A model generated the notes under the pieces. That model was not told the DNA's origin and ran no database searches. It saw only the letters and a program-made list of their open reading frames with translations. A program made the translations under genes and the position numbers. This document shows, piece after piece, positions 36,398 to 45,230 of a stretch of 64,000 nucleotides of DNA (its first letter is position 1; every line of letters starts with the position of its first letter). The DNA comes from Lysobacter terrestris (GTDB taxonomy: Bacteria > Pseudomonadota > Gammaproteobacteria > Xanthomonadales > Xanthomonadaceae), in NCBI RefSeq assembly GCF_014489475.1, contig NZ_CP060820.1:2806001-2870000 (forward strand), in the 5' to 3' direction.

Positions 36398-37162
36398 CTA
36401 GTCGCGAAGGATCGGCGCCGCCAGCGTGTCGAGCGCTTCGCGGCCGACGAGTTCGAGCTCGCGCCGGTCCACGCGCAGCAGGCCCTCTTCCTGGAACCGC
36501 CGCAGCACGCGGCTCACCGTTTCCGGCGCCAGGCGCAGGTAGTTGGCGATGTCCGTGCGCGCCATCGTCAACTGGAAGCGGTTGGGCGAAAACCCGCGCG
36601 CGGCCAGGCGCCGCGACAGGCCGACCAGGAATGCCGCCATGCGCTGGTCGGCCGACCAGTCGCCGGCGAGCAGCGCCGCCCGGCCGATGTCGCGGCTGAG
36701 CAGGCGGAACAGCTGCCGCTGCAGTCCCGGCAGCCGCGTCGCCAGCACCGCGATCTTAGGGAACGAGAAACGGCACAGCATCACCGTGTCCAGCGCGATG
36801 GCGTTGCACGGGTAGTGGTCGCCATCGATCGCGTTGAGGCCGATGACCTCGCCGGGCAGGTGGAAGCCGAGCACGTGTTCGCGTCCGTCGCGGTCGATGA
36901 CGTAGGTCTTCACCGTGCCCGCGCGCACCGCGGCGATGGCTTCGAACGGATCGCCTTCGCGGAAGATGTGTTCGCCGGCGTGGAACGGGCCGACGTGCTC
37001 GACCAGCACGTGCAGGTCCATCAGCGCGCGCTTGTCCATGCCCTCGTCGAGGCAGGCCTGCGAAAAGGCGCAGGTCGAGCAGAAGCGCAGGAGGTCGCCG
37101 TCGTCCGCGAGCGTGCGCGCGTCGTTGCGCGGGAACGTCGCCTGGCTCACGCAGGAATCCAT
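36398..37162 (-). CDS. fnr: FNR/Anr-family regulator (paralog 2), linked to hemN
   Basis: The 254-residue protein has Cys28, Cys31 and Cys37 (FCSTCAFSQAC) plus Cys130 (VMLCRFSF), the full ligand set for an oxygen-sensing [4Fe-4S] cluster. A beta-roll with GFHLPGEVIGLNA and a helix-turn-helix with LAPETVSRVLRRFQEEG follow. It starts 7 bp after the hemN stop, the hemN-anr arrangement known from pseudomonads. It would therefore be controlled by the FNR-type promoter of hemN, giving autoregulation. Its 3' end abuts palindromic element B, and a diverged copy of the tail lies on the other side. Confidence 0.92.
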   Translation of the reverse strand: MDSCVSQATFPRNDARTLADDGDLLRFCSTCAFSQACLDEGMDKRALMDLHVLVEHVGPFHAGEHIFREGDPFEAIAAVRAGTVKTYVIDRDGREHVLGFHLPGEVIGLNAIDGDHYPCNAIALDTVMLCRFSFPKIAVLATRLPGLQRQLFRLLSRDIGRAALLAGDWSADQRMAAFLVGLSRRLAARGFSPNRFQLTMARTDIANYLRLAPETVSRVLRRFQEEGLLRVDRRELELVGREALDTLAAPILRD

Positions 37163-37169
37163 GCGACGC

Positions 37170-38564
37170 TCAGATCGCGCGCGAGAAGCGTGGCGTGGCC
37201 ACGGTGGCAGGCTGGTCGAGGTAGCGGTCGAAGCACATCGCGATGTTACGCAACAGCAGGCGGCCGCGCGACGTGACGCGGATGCACTCGCGTTCCAGCC
37301 GCACCAGCCCGTCCTGCACCAGCGGCTGCAAGCGCACGAGGGCTTCGGCGAAGTACTGGTCGAAAGTGATGGCGTAGCGCCGCTCCAGCGCGCGGATCGG
37401 TACTTCGCCCTGGCACATCAGGGCCTGGATCAGGTCGGCGCGGAGCTGGTCGTCCTCGTCCAGGCGCATGCCGCGGAACACCGGCAGCCGGCCTTCGTCG
37501 AGCGCCAGCTGCCAGCTCGGCAGGTCGCGCGGGTTCTGGCTGAAGCTGTCGCCGATGTGGCTGATCGCGCTCACGCCCAGGCCGACCAGGTCGCTGTCGG
37601 CGTGCGTGGTGTAACCCATGAAATTGCGGTGCAGGCCGCCGCGCGCCTGCGCGATGGCGAGGTCGTCGTCGGGCAGCGCGAAGTGGTCCATGCCGATGTA
37701 GACGTAGCCCGCGGCGGTGAGCCGGGCGATCGCCAGCTGCAGCAGGGCCAGCTTGGTTTCCGCGTCCGGCAGGTCGGCCGCGTCGATCTGCCGCTGCGGC
37801 TTGAACAGCTGCGGCAGGTGCGCGTAGCTGTAGACGGCGAAGCGGTCGGGGCGCATCGCGGTGACGAGCTCGAGCGTCTTCGCGAAGCCGTCGAGGCTCT
37901 GCTTGGGCAGGCCGTAGATCAGGTCGACGTTGACCGAACGGAAGCCATGCGCGCGGCAGGCGTCGACCACGGCGCGGGTTTCCTCCACGCTCTGCACCCG
38001 GTTGACGGCCACCTGCACCGCGGGATCGAAATCCTGCACGCCGAAGCTGGCGCGGTTGAAGCCGATGTCGGCGAGTTGGGCGATGTCCTGCGGCGTGACG
38101 AAGCGCGGGTCCAGTTCGATCGAGATGTCGCGCTCGCCCGATCCGGAAAAATGGAAGTGGCTGCGCAAGGTGTCCACGACTTCGCGCAGTTGTTCCGGCG
38201 TGAGGAAATTGGGCGTGCCGCCGCCGAAATGCAGCTGGATGACCTCGCGGTCGCGGTCGAACAACTGCGCGGTCAGCGCGATCTCGCGGTACAGGCGCGC
38301 CAGGTAGGCCTCGCCGCGGGCCTTGTCGCGGGTGATGATGCGGTTACAGCCGCAGTAGAAGCACGGGCTGGCGCAGAAGGGCACGTGCACGTACAGCGAC
38401 AACCGCCGCGGGATGGGATCGCCGTTGCTGGCCGTCGCCGCATCGCGCAGCTGCGCCTCGCCGAAGCCGGCGTGGAATTGCGGCGCGGTGGGATACGAGG
38501 TGTAGCGCGGTCCGGGCCGGTCGTAGCGGCGCAGCAGGTCGGGATCGAAGGCCATGGTCTCCAT
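37170..38564 (-). CDS. hemN: Oxygen-independent coproporphyrinogen III dehydrogenase HemN
   Basis: HemN is a radical-SAM enzyme that makes protoporphyrinogen IX without oxygen. The protein has GPRYTSYPTA, the cluster motif CASPCFYCGC (C-x3-C-x2-C), LHFGGGTPNF and a C-terminal HemN domain. Possible starts are GTG 38573, ATG 38564 and ATG 38555. The FNR box centre at 38606.5 predicts transcription from about 38565 and puts the GTG inside the -10. I therefore take ATG 38564 (464 residues), which would be nearly leaderless; 38555 is the next choice. fnr paralog 2 follows in the same operon. Confidence 0.93.
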   Translation of the reverse strand: METMAFDPDLLRRYDRPGPRYTSYPTAPQFHAGFGEAQLRDAATASNGDPIPRRLSLYVHVPFCASPCFYCGCNRIITRDKARGEAYLARLYREIALTAQLFDRDREVIQLHFGGGTPNFLTPEQLREVVDTLRSHFHFSGSGERDISIELDPRFVTPQDIAQLADIGFNRASFGVQDFDPAVQVAVNRVQSVEETRAVVDACRAHGFRSVNVDLIYGLPKQSLDGFAKTLELVTAMRPDRFAVYSYAHLPQLFKPQRQIDAADLPDAETKLALLQLAIARLTAAGYVYIGMDHFALPDDDLAIAQARGGLHRNFMGYTTHADSDLVGLGVSAISHIGDSFSQNPRDLPSWQLALDEGRLPVFRGMRLDEDDQLRADLIQALMCQGEVPIRALERRYAITFDQYFAEALVRLQPLVQDGLVRLERECIRVTSRGRLLLRNIAMCFDRYLDQPATVATPRFSRAI

Positions 38565-38571
38565 GGCCTGC

Positions 38572-38613
38572 ACGTTAGGGACCCGGCGGCGGCGTTGCCT
38601 TGATCGAGGTCAA
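38572..38613 (-). promoter_or_regulatory. FNR-type promoter of hemN-fnr
   Basis: TTGATCGAGGTCAA (38600-38613) is centred 29.5 bp from TAACGT (38572-38577). The predicted start coincides with the second possible start codon of hemN. Confidence 0.78.
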
Positions 38614-38620
38614 ATGCGGC

Positions 38621-38680
38621 CGCCGAAGCGCCGAAGCGCCGAAGCGCCGAAGCGCCGAAGCGCCGAAGCGCCGAAGCGCC
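38621..38680. repeat. 8-bp tandem repeat (CGCCGAAG), 7.5 copies
   Basis: Seven perfect copies of CGCCGAAG and a final CGCC lie between the hemN FNR box and the 3' end of the next minus-strand gene. The array is 8 bp upstream of the box and could change length by slippage. Confidence 0.95.
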
Positions 38681-38685
38681 AGGGC

Positions 38686-38892
38686 TCAGCGGCCGACGCC
38701 GTGCGGCTGGATGTAGCCGGTGGCGATGCCCGCCACGACCAGCAGGATCAGCAGCACCGACAGGCCGATGCGCTTGGTCAGCGCGTTCACCGTGCGCTTG
38801 GTGGTGCCGACGTCGACCAGCATGTAGTACAGGCCGGCGCCGAGGTTGTAGAGGATCAGGCCGAGGAAGGCGACGATCACCAGGGTTTTCAT
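38686..38892 (-). CDS. Twin-TM protein of the DUF2909 type
   Basis: The 68-residue protein has two membrane helices (TLVIVAFLGLILYNLGAGLY and IGLSVLLILLVVAGIATGYI) joined by VDVGTTKRTVNALTKR, the pattern of DUF2909 proteins found near haem-copper oxidases. The function is not established. It overlaps the upstream gene by ATGA and ends just before the 8-bp tandem array. Confidence 0.78.
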   Translation of the reverse strand: MKTLVIVAFLGLILYNLGAGLYYMLVDVGTTKRTVNALTKRIGLSVLLILLVVAGIATGYIQPHGVGR

Positions 38893-39254
38893 GGCAGCGA
38901 TACCGGAGTGGCGGAAGGGGAAGGCGCGGGGGCCGCGGCCGGTGCGCGCAGGCGGCGCAGCCAGCGCCAGCGCACGACCAGCGCGACGGTGATCACCAGC
39001 AGGAACAGGCCGTAGGCCACCGAGGTGGCGAGCACCTGCTGCCACATGTGGCCGAAGGTGCGATCGGCGTTGGCCATGCTCCAGTACATGCCGGCCGCGG
39101 CGGCGACCAGCGCCAGCAGCAGGCTGGCGGAGTCGAAGGCCTGGCGCGCGAAGGTGCGCGGGGCGCGGGGGTACACCCAGAACAGCACGGCCAGGATCGT
39201 GAACCAGGGCAGGAACAGGATCAGGGCCAGGTTGAGTTCGACTTGCGGATGCAT
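38889..39254 (-). CDS. Three-helix membrane protein of unknown function
   Basis: The 121-residue protein has helices at about residues 8-30 (LALILFLPWFTILAVLFWVY), 45-65 (SLLLALVAAAAGMYWSMANA) and 78-100 (SVAYGLFLLVITVALVV), with an Ala/Pro tail. I know no family for it. It is translationally coupled to the DUF2909 gene, so the pair probably acts at the membrane in respiration. It is divergent from the MocR regulator gene. Confidence 0.7.
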   Translation of the reverse strand: MHPQVELNLALILFLPWFTILAVLFWVYPRAPRTFARQAFDSASLLLALVAAAAGMYWSMANADRTFGHMWQQVLATSVAYGLFLLVITVALVVRWRWLRRLRAPAAAPAPSPSATPVSLP

Positions 39255-39301
39255 GGGGCGGGCCGGACGCAGGTGGGGATGCGGCCATGCTAGGGCGAAC
39301 G

Positions 39302-39349
39302 TATCAGTTGTCCTAGAATCACAATCGGAGAAAAAAACCATATCAGTTG
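39302..39349. promoter_or_regulatory. Direct repeat TATCAGTTG x2, candidate MocR operator
   Basis: TATCAGTTG occurs at 39302-39310 and 39341-39349, spaced 39 bp, in the gap between the MocR gene and the divergent membrane-protein pair. TAGAAT (39314-39319) lies between them. MocR regulators usually bind direct repeats in such divergent gaps. Confidence 0.55.
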
Positions 39350-39411
39350 CGCGTCGCCCCGACCCCGGGAGATGGTTCACGCGGCGCGCGACCCCGCGGA
39401 GCGGCAGCCCG

Positions 39412-40827
39412 ATGAAACGCTACGAAGCCCTGGCCGACGACGTTGCCCGCTCCATCCGTGCCGGCCTGCTCCGGCCGGGCGCCCGGCTGCCGTCGGTGCG
39501 CCAGGCCAGCGCCGCGCGCAAGCTCAGCCCGGCCACCATCTTCCAGGCCTACTACCTGCTCGAAGCGCAGGGTCTGATCGAATCGCGCGCGCGTTCCGGC
39601 TACTACGTCACCCAGGCCGCGCTGGCGCTGCCGCCGGAGCCGGAGACCGCCTCGCGCCCCGACGGCGAATCGCGCGAGGTCGACGTCAGCGAACTGGTGT
39701 TCGAGGTCCTGCAGTCGGCCATGCAGCGCGACATCGTGCCGCTGGGGTCGGCGTTCATGAGCCCGGCCGCGTTCCCGCTCGATCGCATCGGCCGCGCCGT
39801 GGCCACCGCGGCGTTGCACCTGGACCCCTGGAGCACCGTCGACGACCTCACGCCCGGCAACGCCGCCCTGCGCCGGCAGATCGCGCTGCGTTACCTGATC
39901 GACGGCATGGACATCAGCGCCGACGAGATCGTGGTCACCAACGGCGCGCTGGAGGCATTGAACCTGTGCATCGCCGCGGTCACCCAACCCGGCGACGCCG
40001 TGGTGGTCGAGTCGCCGTGTTTCTACGCCTGCCTGCAGTCGCTGGAACGCAACGGCCTGCGCGCGATCGAGGTGCCCACCCATCCGCGCGACGGCATCGA
40101 CCTCGATGCGCTGGAAACGGCGATCGCCCGCCACGCGCCGCGCGCCTGCTGGCTGATGCCGACCTTCCACAACCCGTTGGGATGCACGATGCCCGAGGAG
40201 CGCAAGCGCGCCCTGGTGGAGCTGCTCGCGCGCCACGGCATCCCGCTGGTGGAAGACGACGTCTACGCCGACCTGCATTACGGCCCGCGGCGCGCCTTGC
40301 CGGCCAAGGCCTTCGATCGCGAGGGCCTGGTGATGCACTGCTCGTCGTTTTCCAAGAGCCTCGCGCCCGGGTACCGCATCGGCTGGGTCGCCGCGGGACG
40401 GCGCGCGCAGGACATCGCCCGGCGCAAGCTCACGTCCACCCTCAACACCAACGTGCCCATGCAGATCGCGCTGGCGCGCTACCTCGAACGCGGCGGCTTC
40501 GACCGCCACCTGCGCCGCCTGCGCAGCACGCTGGCGCAACAACAGGCCAGTTACGCGGCGGCGATTGCCGCGGCGTTCCCGCCGGGCACGCGCGTCACCC
40601 GGCCCGCAGGCGGCTACTTCCTGTGGCTGGAACTGCCCGAAGGCGTCGACGCGCTGCAGCTGCAGCGGCGGGCGTCGAAGCTGGGCATCAGCATCGCCCC
40701 GGGACCGATGTTCTCGGCCAGCCGCGGGTTCGGGAATTGCCTGCGGCTCAACTGCGGCCATCCGCTGGATGCGCGGATCGCGGCGGCGTTGCGCGAGCTG
40801 GGGACGCTGGCGGCGTCGACGGCCTAG
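39412..40827 (+). CDS. MocR-type GntR regulator with fused aminotransferase domain
   Basis: The 471-residue protein has an N-terminal GntR winged helix ([20 protein letters not shown] ... [18 protein letters not shown]) and a fold-type I PLP domain from about residue 100. The PLP Lys is in [27 protein letters not shown] and [11 protein letters not shown] are other cofactor contacts. MocR proteins sense amines, amino acids or PLP itself. The frame is open upstream for 129 codons, but the ATG that starts [14 protein letters not shown] matches the family. Its target may be the divergent membrane pair or itself. Confidence 0.92.
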   Translation: MKRYEALADDVARSIRAGLLRPGARLPSVRQASAARKLSPATIFQAYYLLEAQGLIESRARSGYYVTQAALALPPEPETASRPDGESREVDVSELVFEVLQSAMQRDIVPLGSAFMSPAAFPLDRIGRAVATAALHLDPWSTVDDLTPGNAALRRQIALRYLIDGMDISADEIVVTNGALEALNLCIAAVTQPGDAVVVESPCFYACLQSLERNGLRAIEVPTHPRDGIDLDALETAIARHAPRACWLMPTFHNPLGCTMPEERKRALVELLARHGIPLVEDDVYADLHYGPRRALPAKAFDREGLVMHCSSFSKSLAPGYRIGWVAAGRRAQDIARRKLTSTLNTNVPMQIALARYLERGGFDRHLRRLRSTLAQQQASYAAAIAAAFPPGTRVTRPAGGYFLWLELPEGVDALQLQRRASKLGISIAPGPMFSASRGFGNCLRLNCGHPLDARIAAALRELGTLAASTA

Positions 40828-40844
40828 GCGACCACGCCGCAGAA

Positions 40845-40871
40845 AAGAAAAACCCCGCGCGAGGCGGGGTT
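40845..40871 (-). terminator. tRNA-Ala terminator
   Basis: Read on the minus strand, AACCCCGCCTCGCGCGGGGTT is followed by TTTCTTTTCT and lies 13 bp beyond the tRNA 3' end. On the + strand it could also end the MocR gene, but the T-run is only on the minus side. Confidence 0.88.
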
Positions 40872-40884
40872 CTGCTGGATTTGT

Positions 40885-40960
<76 letters not shown>

Positions 40961-41001
40961 ACACGTCAGGGCGAAGTCTACCGGGCCGGCATGGGCCGAC
41001 G

Positions 41002-42102
41002 CTAGTCCTGCGCGGCCAGCAACGGCGCGAGCGCGGGTTCCAGGGCCTCGCGGCGCCAGCCGGCGAGGGCGTTGGGCCAGCGCCCTTCGTCCAGCAACGC
41101 CTGCAGCCAGCGGCGCGAGGCGAGCACGCCGTCGGGCAGGCCCAGTTCCGCGCTGCGCTTGCTGACCGCATCCTGCAGCTTCTTCAGCCGCTGCTTGTCG
41201 CGGGTTTCGCCGACGCTGGCATCGGGCGCTTCGGCTTCGTCGGCCAGCGGCGTGGTCAGGGCGCGCCAGATGGCGTCGCCGAGCTTGCGCGGCGCCTTGG
41301 GATTGGCGTCCAGCAGGTCCTGCAGGGCCTTGCGTTCGCCCGGCGTCGTGCGGGCGATGGTGAGGGCCAGTTCGTTGTCGAGGATCCAGCCGCGCGGGCG
41401 GTCGTTGTCGCGGGCGTAGGCGTCGCGCCAACGCAGCAGGCGCACGAGCCGGCGTTGCGCGTTGGTGTCGAGGAACTGGGCGCCGCGCAGCGACAGGTGC
41501 GGCCAGCGTTCCGGACCCTCGCTTTCGGCGTTGGCGACGGTGCGGGCGGCGTCTTCGAGCAGCCATTCGCGCCGCCCCAGCTGGGCGAGCAGGCCGTCGA
41601 GCGCATCGTGCATCGCGGCGAGGTGGCGCACGTCGTCGGCGGCGTAGTCCAGCTGCGCGGGCGACAGCGGTCGGCGCAGCCAGTCCGAGCGGGTCTCGCC
41701 CTTGGCCAGGGCGATGCCGGTGAGCTGTTCGACCAGGCGCTGGTAGCCGACGCCCGCGCCGATGCCGGCGAGCGCCGCGGCCTGCTGTGTGTCGAACAGC
41801 GGTCGCGGCACGGCGTCACAGGCGTGCTTGAAGGCGACGAGGTCTTCGCTGGGGCTGTGCATCACCTTGAGGATCGACGTGTCGGCCAGGATCGGCGCCA
41901 GCGCGGCGTTCATGCCGGGCACGAGCGGATCGATCAGCAATACGGTCGGTTCGCCGTCGGCGTTGTCGAGCGCGATCTGCACCAGCGCCAGTTGCGGCCA
42001 GTAGGTGCGTTCCCGGATGAACTCGGTGTCGAGGCCGATGCGGAAGGGCTTGTGGGCGAAGTGCGCCTGCAGTGCGGCGGGGTCGGAAATCCAGAGATGC
42101 AT
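41002..42102 (-). CDS. rnd: Ribonuclease D
   Basis: RNase D trims tRNA and other small RNA 3' ends. The 366-residue protein has the DEDD exonuclease motifs [25 protein letters not shown] and [12 protein letters not shown], followed by two HRDC domains (residues ~200-290 and ~300-366). I used the ATG that starts [11 protein letters not shown]; 21 upstream codons are open. It lies 41 bp downstream of the tRNA gene on the same strand, separated by the terminator arrangement only in part. Confidence 0.94.
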   Translation of the reverse strand: MHLWISDPAALQAHFAHKPFRIGLDTEFIRERTYWPQLALVQIALDNADGEPTVLLIDPLVPGMNAALAPILADTSILKVMHSPSEDLVAFKHACDAVPRPLFDTQQAAALAGIGAGVGYQRLVEQLTGIALAKGETRSDWLRRPLSPAQLDYAADDVRHLAAMHDALDGLLAQLGRREWLLEDAARTVANAESEGPERWPHLSLRGAQFLDTNAQRRLVRLLRWRDAYARDNDRPRGWILDNELALTIARTTPGERKALQDLLDANPKAPRKLGDAIWRALTTPLADEAEAPDASVGETRDKQRLKKLQDAVSKRSAELGLPDGVLASRRWLQALLDEGRWPNALAGWRREALEPALAPLLAAQD

Positions 42103-42227
42103 GGCGTGAAGGATAGGGCAGGTTGCCGCGGCGGGCGACAATGGCCTACTTTCGTGGCCCTGCAATGGCTCCCGTCGCGTGCCGATGGCGGAGCCCGGGC
42201 TTCACTCGCTGGAGCGGCCACGGCCGC

Positions 42228-44138
42228 ATGCGCACGCCAAGGGAGTTGCGTTTGACGTTGCCGGTCTTGAATGCGCAGTGGCGAACCGTGCGGCGGGCCT
42301 GCGGCATCGGCGCGTGCGTCGCGCTGCTCGCGGCGATGGCCGCGTGCGGGCGCCGCGAGAAGGAAGCGGACAAGGCCGCGGATCGCGCGCCGCTGGTGAC
42401 CATCGGCGCCGACCAGTCGGTATCGCCGGTGCCGGCGTGGCAGGCGCCGCGGGTCGAAGTGACGGCCGCGAACGCGGGCGCGCTGCGCAAGCGCGCGGAG
42501 GCGGCGCTGAAGGCTGGCCAGCTCTACGGCGGCACCGATCCGGCCGCCGCTGCGATTCCACTGTTCCTGGCGTTGAAACAGCACGCGCCCGACGATGCGC
42601 GCATCGCACGCGGCCTGCGCGAGGCGCAGCTCGCCCTGGTGGATGAAGGACGCGAGGCGTTGGCGGCGATCGACGAGGATCCCGAGGAACTGCGTCACGC
42701 GCACGAAGTCGCCGCGGTCGCGCGCTTCCTCGCGCCCGGCGATGCCCGGGTCGAGGCCTTCCTCGACCGCCTCGACCGCGCGGACGAAGCGGCGCGCGCC
42801 AACCGCCTGGGCGAGCTCGCGCTCAACGAGGCGCGCCTGGGCGAGAAGGGCGAGGCCAACGGCGCCATCGCCTACTTCCGCGAGGCGCTGCGCGAGCGTC
42901 CGGGCGATACCCGCGCGCAGCAGGGCTTGGCCGCGGCCGAGAGCGCGTTGATCCGCCGCGCCGAGAAGGCGGCCGACGCCGACGATTACGACAGCGCGGC
43001 GTACTGGCTCGACGCAGCGGCAGGCGTCCGCCCCGGCTTCGCCACCGTGGACGACGCGCGCGAGCGCATCGCGATGCAGCGCGTGATGCGCGTGAACGGC
43101 CTGCGCGACGCCGGCATCACCGAACTGGCGACGCCCACCGCGGCGGGCCTGCGCCGCGCCCGCGAACGGTTGGCGCAGTTGCTGCGCATCGCCGCGCCGG
43201 GCGATCCCTCCGTGGTCGAGTTGCGCACGCGGATCGAAATCGCCGCGCATTACGGCCTATTCCGGCCCGGGCAGGCGTTCACCGACGCGCTGTCGAATGG
43301 CGGCCGCGGGCCGCAGATGGTGGTGGTGCCGCACGGCGCGTTCCGCATGGGCGCGCCCGAGAGCGAGGTCGGTGCAGGCGCCGAGGAGCGTCCCGTCCGC
43401 AACATCCGTTTCGAGCGCGGCTTCGCGATCTCACGCACCGAGGTCACGGTCGGCGAATTCCGCCGCTTCGTGGCTGCCACGCGCCATCGCGCGCGCTCGA
43501 CCCGGCGCGGTTATTCCACCATCTACGACGCGCGCAGCGGCAACTTCGTCCGCGCCGGCAACGTCGACTGGCACGACGACTACGGCGGTCGTCCCGCCGC
43601 CGACAACATGCCGGTGCTGCACATCAGTGCCGGCGACGCGGCGAAGTACGCGCAATGGCTGTCGGCGCAGACCGGGCAACGCTATCGCCTGCCCAGCGAG
43701 GCGGAATTCGAATACGTGCTGCGCGCCGGTGGGCAGACGCGGTATCCGTGGGGCGACGGCGCGCCACCGATCAAGGCCGGCAACTTCACCGGCGGCATCG
43801 ACATCTCGCCGAGCGGGCGGCGCTGGACCAATGCCTTCGTCGGCTATGGCGACCGCTCGTGGGGGCCGGCACTGGCCGGCAGCTATCAGCCCAATCGCTG
43901 GGGCGTCCACGACATCGCCGGCAACGTCAGCGAATGGGTCGAGGACTGCTGGCACGGCAACTTCCGCCGCGCTCCGCGCGACGGCCGGCCGTGGGTGAAT
44001 CCGGGCTGCCGCACCCAGGTCATCCGCGGCGGTTCGTGGGCGAGTTCGCCCGCGCATACGCGCTCGGCCTGGCGGCAGGGCACCGACGTCAACAACACGA
44101 GCGCCCGGATAGGCTTCCGGGTGGTGCGGGACATCTGA
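42228..44138 (+). CDS. Lipoprotein with TPR-like middle and C-terminal FGE/SUMF domain
   Basis: The 636-residue protein has a signal with a lipobox-like end (CVALLAAMAAC, Cys40), an Ala/Arg-rich helical middle (~residues 80-350) that resembles TPR-type repeats, and a formylglycine-generating-enzyme-type domain from about 365. Domain marks are MVVVPHGAFRMGAPESE, ISRTEVTVGEFRRF, YRLPSEAEFEYVLRAG, GNVSEWVEDCW and VIRGGSWASS. Most bacterial relatives are not sulfatase activators and some help build complexes. The start is uncertain; an upstream ATG at 42123 would add 35 residues before the signal. Confidence 0.82.
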   Translation: MRTPRELRLTLPVLNAQWRTVRRACGIGACVALLAAMAACGRREKEADKAADRAPLVTIGADQSVSPVPAWQAPRVEVTAANAGALRKRAEAALKAGQLYGGTDPAAAAIPLFLALKQHAPDDARIARGLREAQLALVDEGREALAAIDEDPEELRHAHEVAAVARFLAPGDARVEAFLDRLDRADEAARANRLGELALNEARLGEKGEANGAIAYFREALRERPGDTRAQQGLAAAESALIRRAEKAADADDYDSAAYWLDAAAGVRPGFATVDDARERIAMQRVMRVNGLRDAGITELATPTAAGLRRARERLAQLLRIAAPGDPSVVELRTRIEIAAHYGLFRPGQAFTDALSNGGRGPQMVVVPHGAFRMGAPESEVGAGAEERPVRNIRFERGFAISRTEVTVGEFRRFVAATRHRARSTRRGYSTIYDARSGNFVRAGNVDWHDDYGGRPAADNMPVLHISAGDAAKYAQWLSAQTGQRYRLPSEAEFEYVLRAGGQTRYPWGDGAPPIKAGNFTGGIDISPSGRRWTNAFVGYGDRSWGPALAGSYQPNRWGVHDIAGNVSEWVEDCWHGNFRRAPRDGRPWVNPGCRTQVIRGGSWASSPAHTRSAWRQGTDVNNTSARIGFRVVRDI

Positions 44139-44200
44139 ATCGGTGATGCTGGCGCCGCAACGCGCCAGGCAACGGCACCGTCCGCGATACGGAGACGACG

Positions 44201-45133
44201 ATGAGAGTTGATCCCATGGGCAATCGAGAGGCCGGCCCGCAACGCCGCGGCTTCGGACTCGGCGGCATCCGCTGGTGGATCCTGCTCCTGTTCGCGGGCT
44301 ACGCCGCGTGGTCGTGGTTCGGCAGCGCGGAGACCGACCCCTACACCGGCGAGACCGCGCACTACGGCGCCTCGCCGGAAGAGGAAGTGCAGCTGGGCGC
44401 GCAGGCCTACCAGCAGGTGCAGAGCGACGCCGCCGCGCAGGGCGCGCTGATGCCGGCCGATTCGCAGGTGAGCCAGCAGATCCGCCAGATCGCCAGCCGC
44501 CTGGTCAGCCGCGTGCCGCAGGTCACCAACGACCTGGCGGCGATGACCCAGCAGCAGGCGCCGACCGGCTACCAGGGCTTCCAGTGGGACGTGAGCGTGA
44601 TCCAGTCCGAGGAAGCCAACGCGTTCTGCCTGCCGGGCGGCAAGATGGCGGTCTACACCGGGCTGCTGCCGATCGCCGAGAACGAGAACGCCATGGCGGT
44701 GGTGATGGGCCACGAGATCGCCCACGCCCTGCTGCGCCATGGCTCGCAGCGCATGGCGCAGCAGAAACTGGTGCAGATGGGGCAGATGGCCGCCGGCATG
44801 GCGCTGGGCGGCATGGATCCGCAACAGCAGCAGGCGGTGATGGCCGCGCTGGGCGCGGGCGCGCAGTACGGCTTCATCCTTCCCTATGGCCGCAACCACG
44901 AAACCCAGGCGGACAAGGTCGGCCTGATGCTCGCGGCGGCGGCGTGCTACGACCCGCGCGAGGCGATCCCGCTGTGGGAGCGGATGTCGCAGCTGGGCGG
45001 CGGTTCGCGTCCGCCGGAATTCGCCTCGACGCACCCGGATCCGGCCAACCGCATCCAGACCCTGCAGTCGCTGATGCCGACGGCGGAGGCGTTCCGCACC
45101 AAGTACTGCGCCGGACAACCGCCGCTGAAATGA
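44201..45133 (+). CDS. M48-family zinc metallopeptidase
   Basis: The 310-residue protein has one N-terminal membrane helix (GIRWWILLLFAGYAAWSWFG) and a periplasmic M48 domain. The zinc motif HEIAHALLRHGSQR is at about residue 171; the third ligand Glu is in RNHETQADKVGLML, and STHPDPANRIQTL closes the domain as in YcaL/LoiP-like peptidases. Such enzymes degrade misfolded outer-membrane or periplasmic proteins. It starts 62 bp after the FGE lipoprotein and may share its transcript; a terminator follows. Confidence 0.88.
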   Translation: MRVDPMGNREAGPQRRGFGLGGIRWWILLLFAGYAAWSWFGSAETDPYTGETAHYGASPEEEVQLGAQAYQQVQSDAAAQGALMPADSQVSQQIRQIASRLVSRVPQVTNDLAAMTQQQAPTGYQGFQWDVSVIQSEEANAFCLPGGKMAVYTGLLPIAENENAMAVVMGHEIAHALLRHGSQRMAQQKLVQMGQMAAGMALGGMDPQQQQAVMAALGAGAQYGFILPYGRNHETQADKVGLMLAAAACYDPREAIPLWERMSQLGGGSRPPEFASTHPDPANRIQTLQSLMPTAEAFRTKYCAGQPPLK

Positions 45134-45181
45134 GCGCGCGTGCGTTGCGCCAATGACGTTGAGCCAGAAGTCGACCCAATG

Positions 45182-45210
45182 AAAAAGCCGGGGGATTCCC
45201 CGGCTTTTTT
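45182..45210 (+). terminator. Terminator after the M48 peptidase gene
   Basis: AAAAAGCCGGGG-ATT-CCCCGGCTTTTTT is a 7-8 bp GC stem flanked by A and T runs. It can act in both directions and also closes the minus-strand phaR gene at 45231. Confidence 0.92.
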
Positions 45211-45230
45211 CTTGTTCTGGCGCGCTTCCG

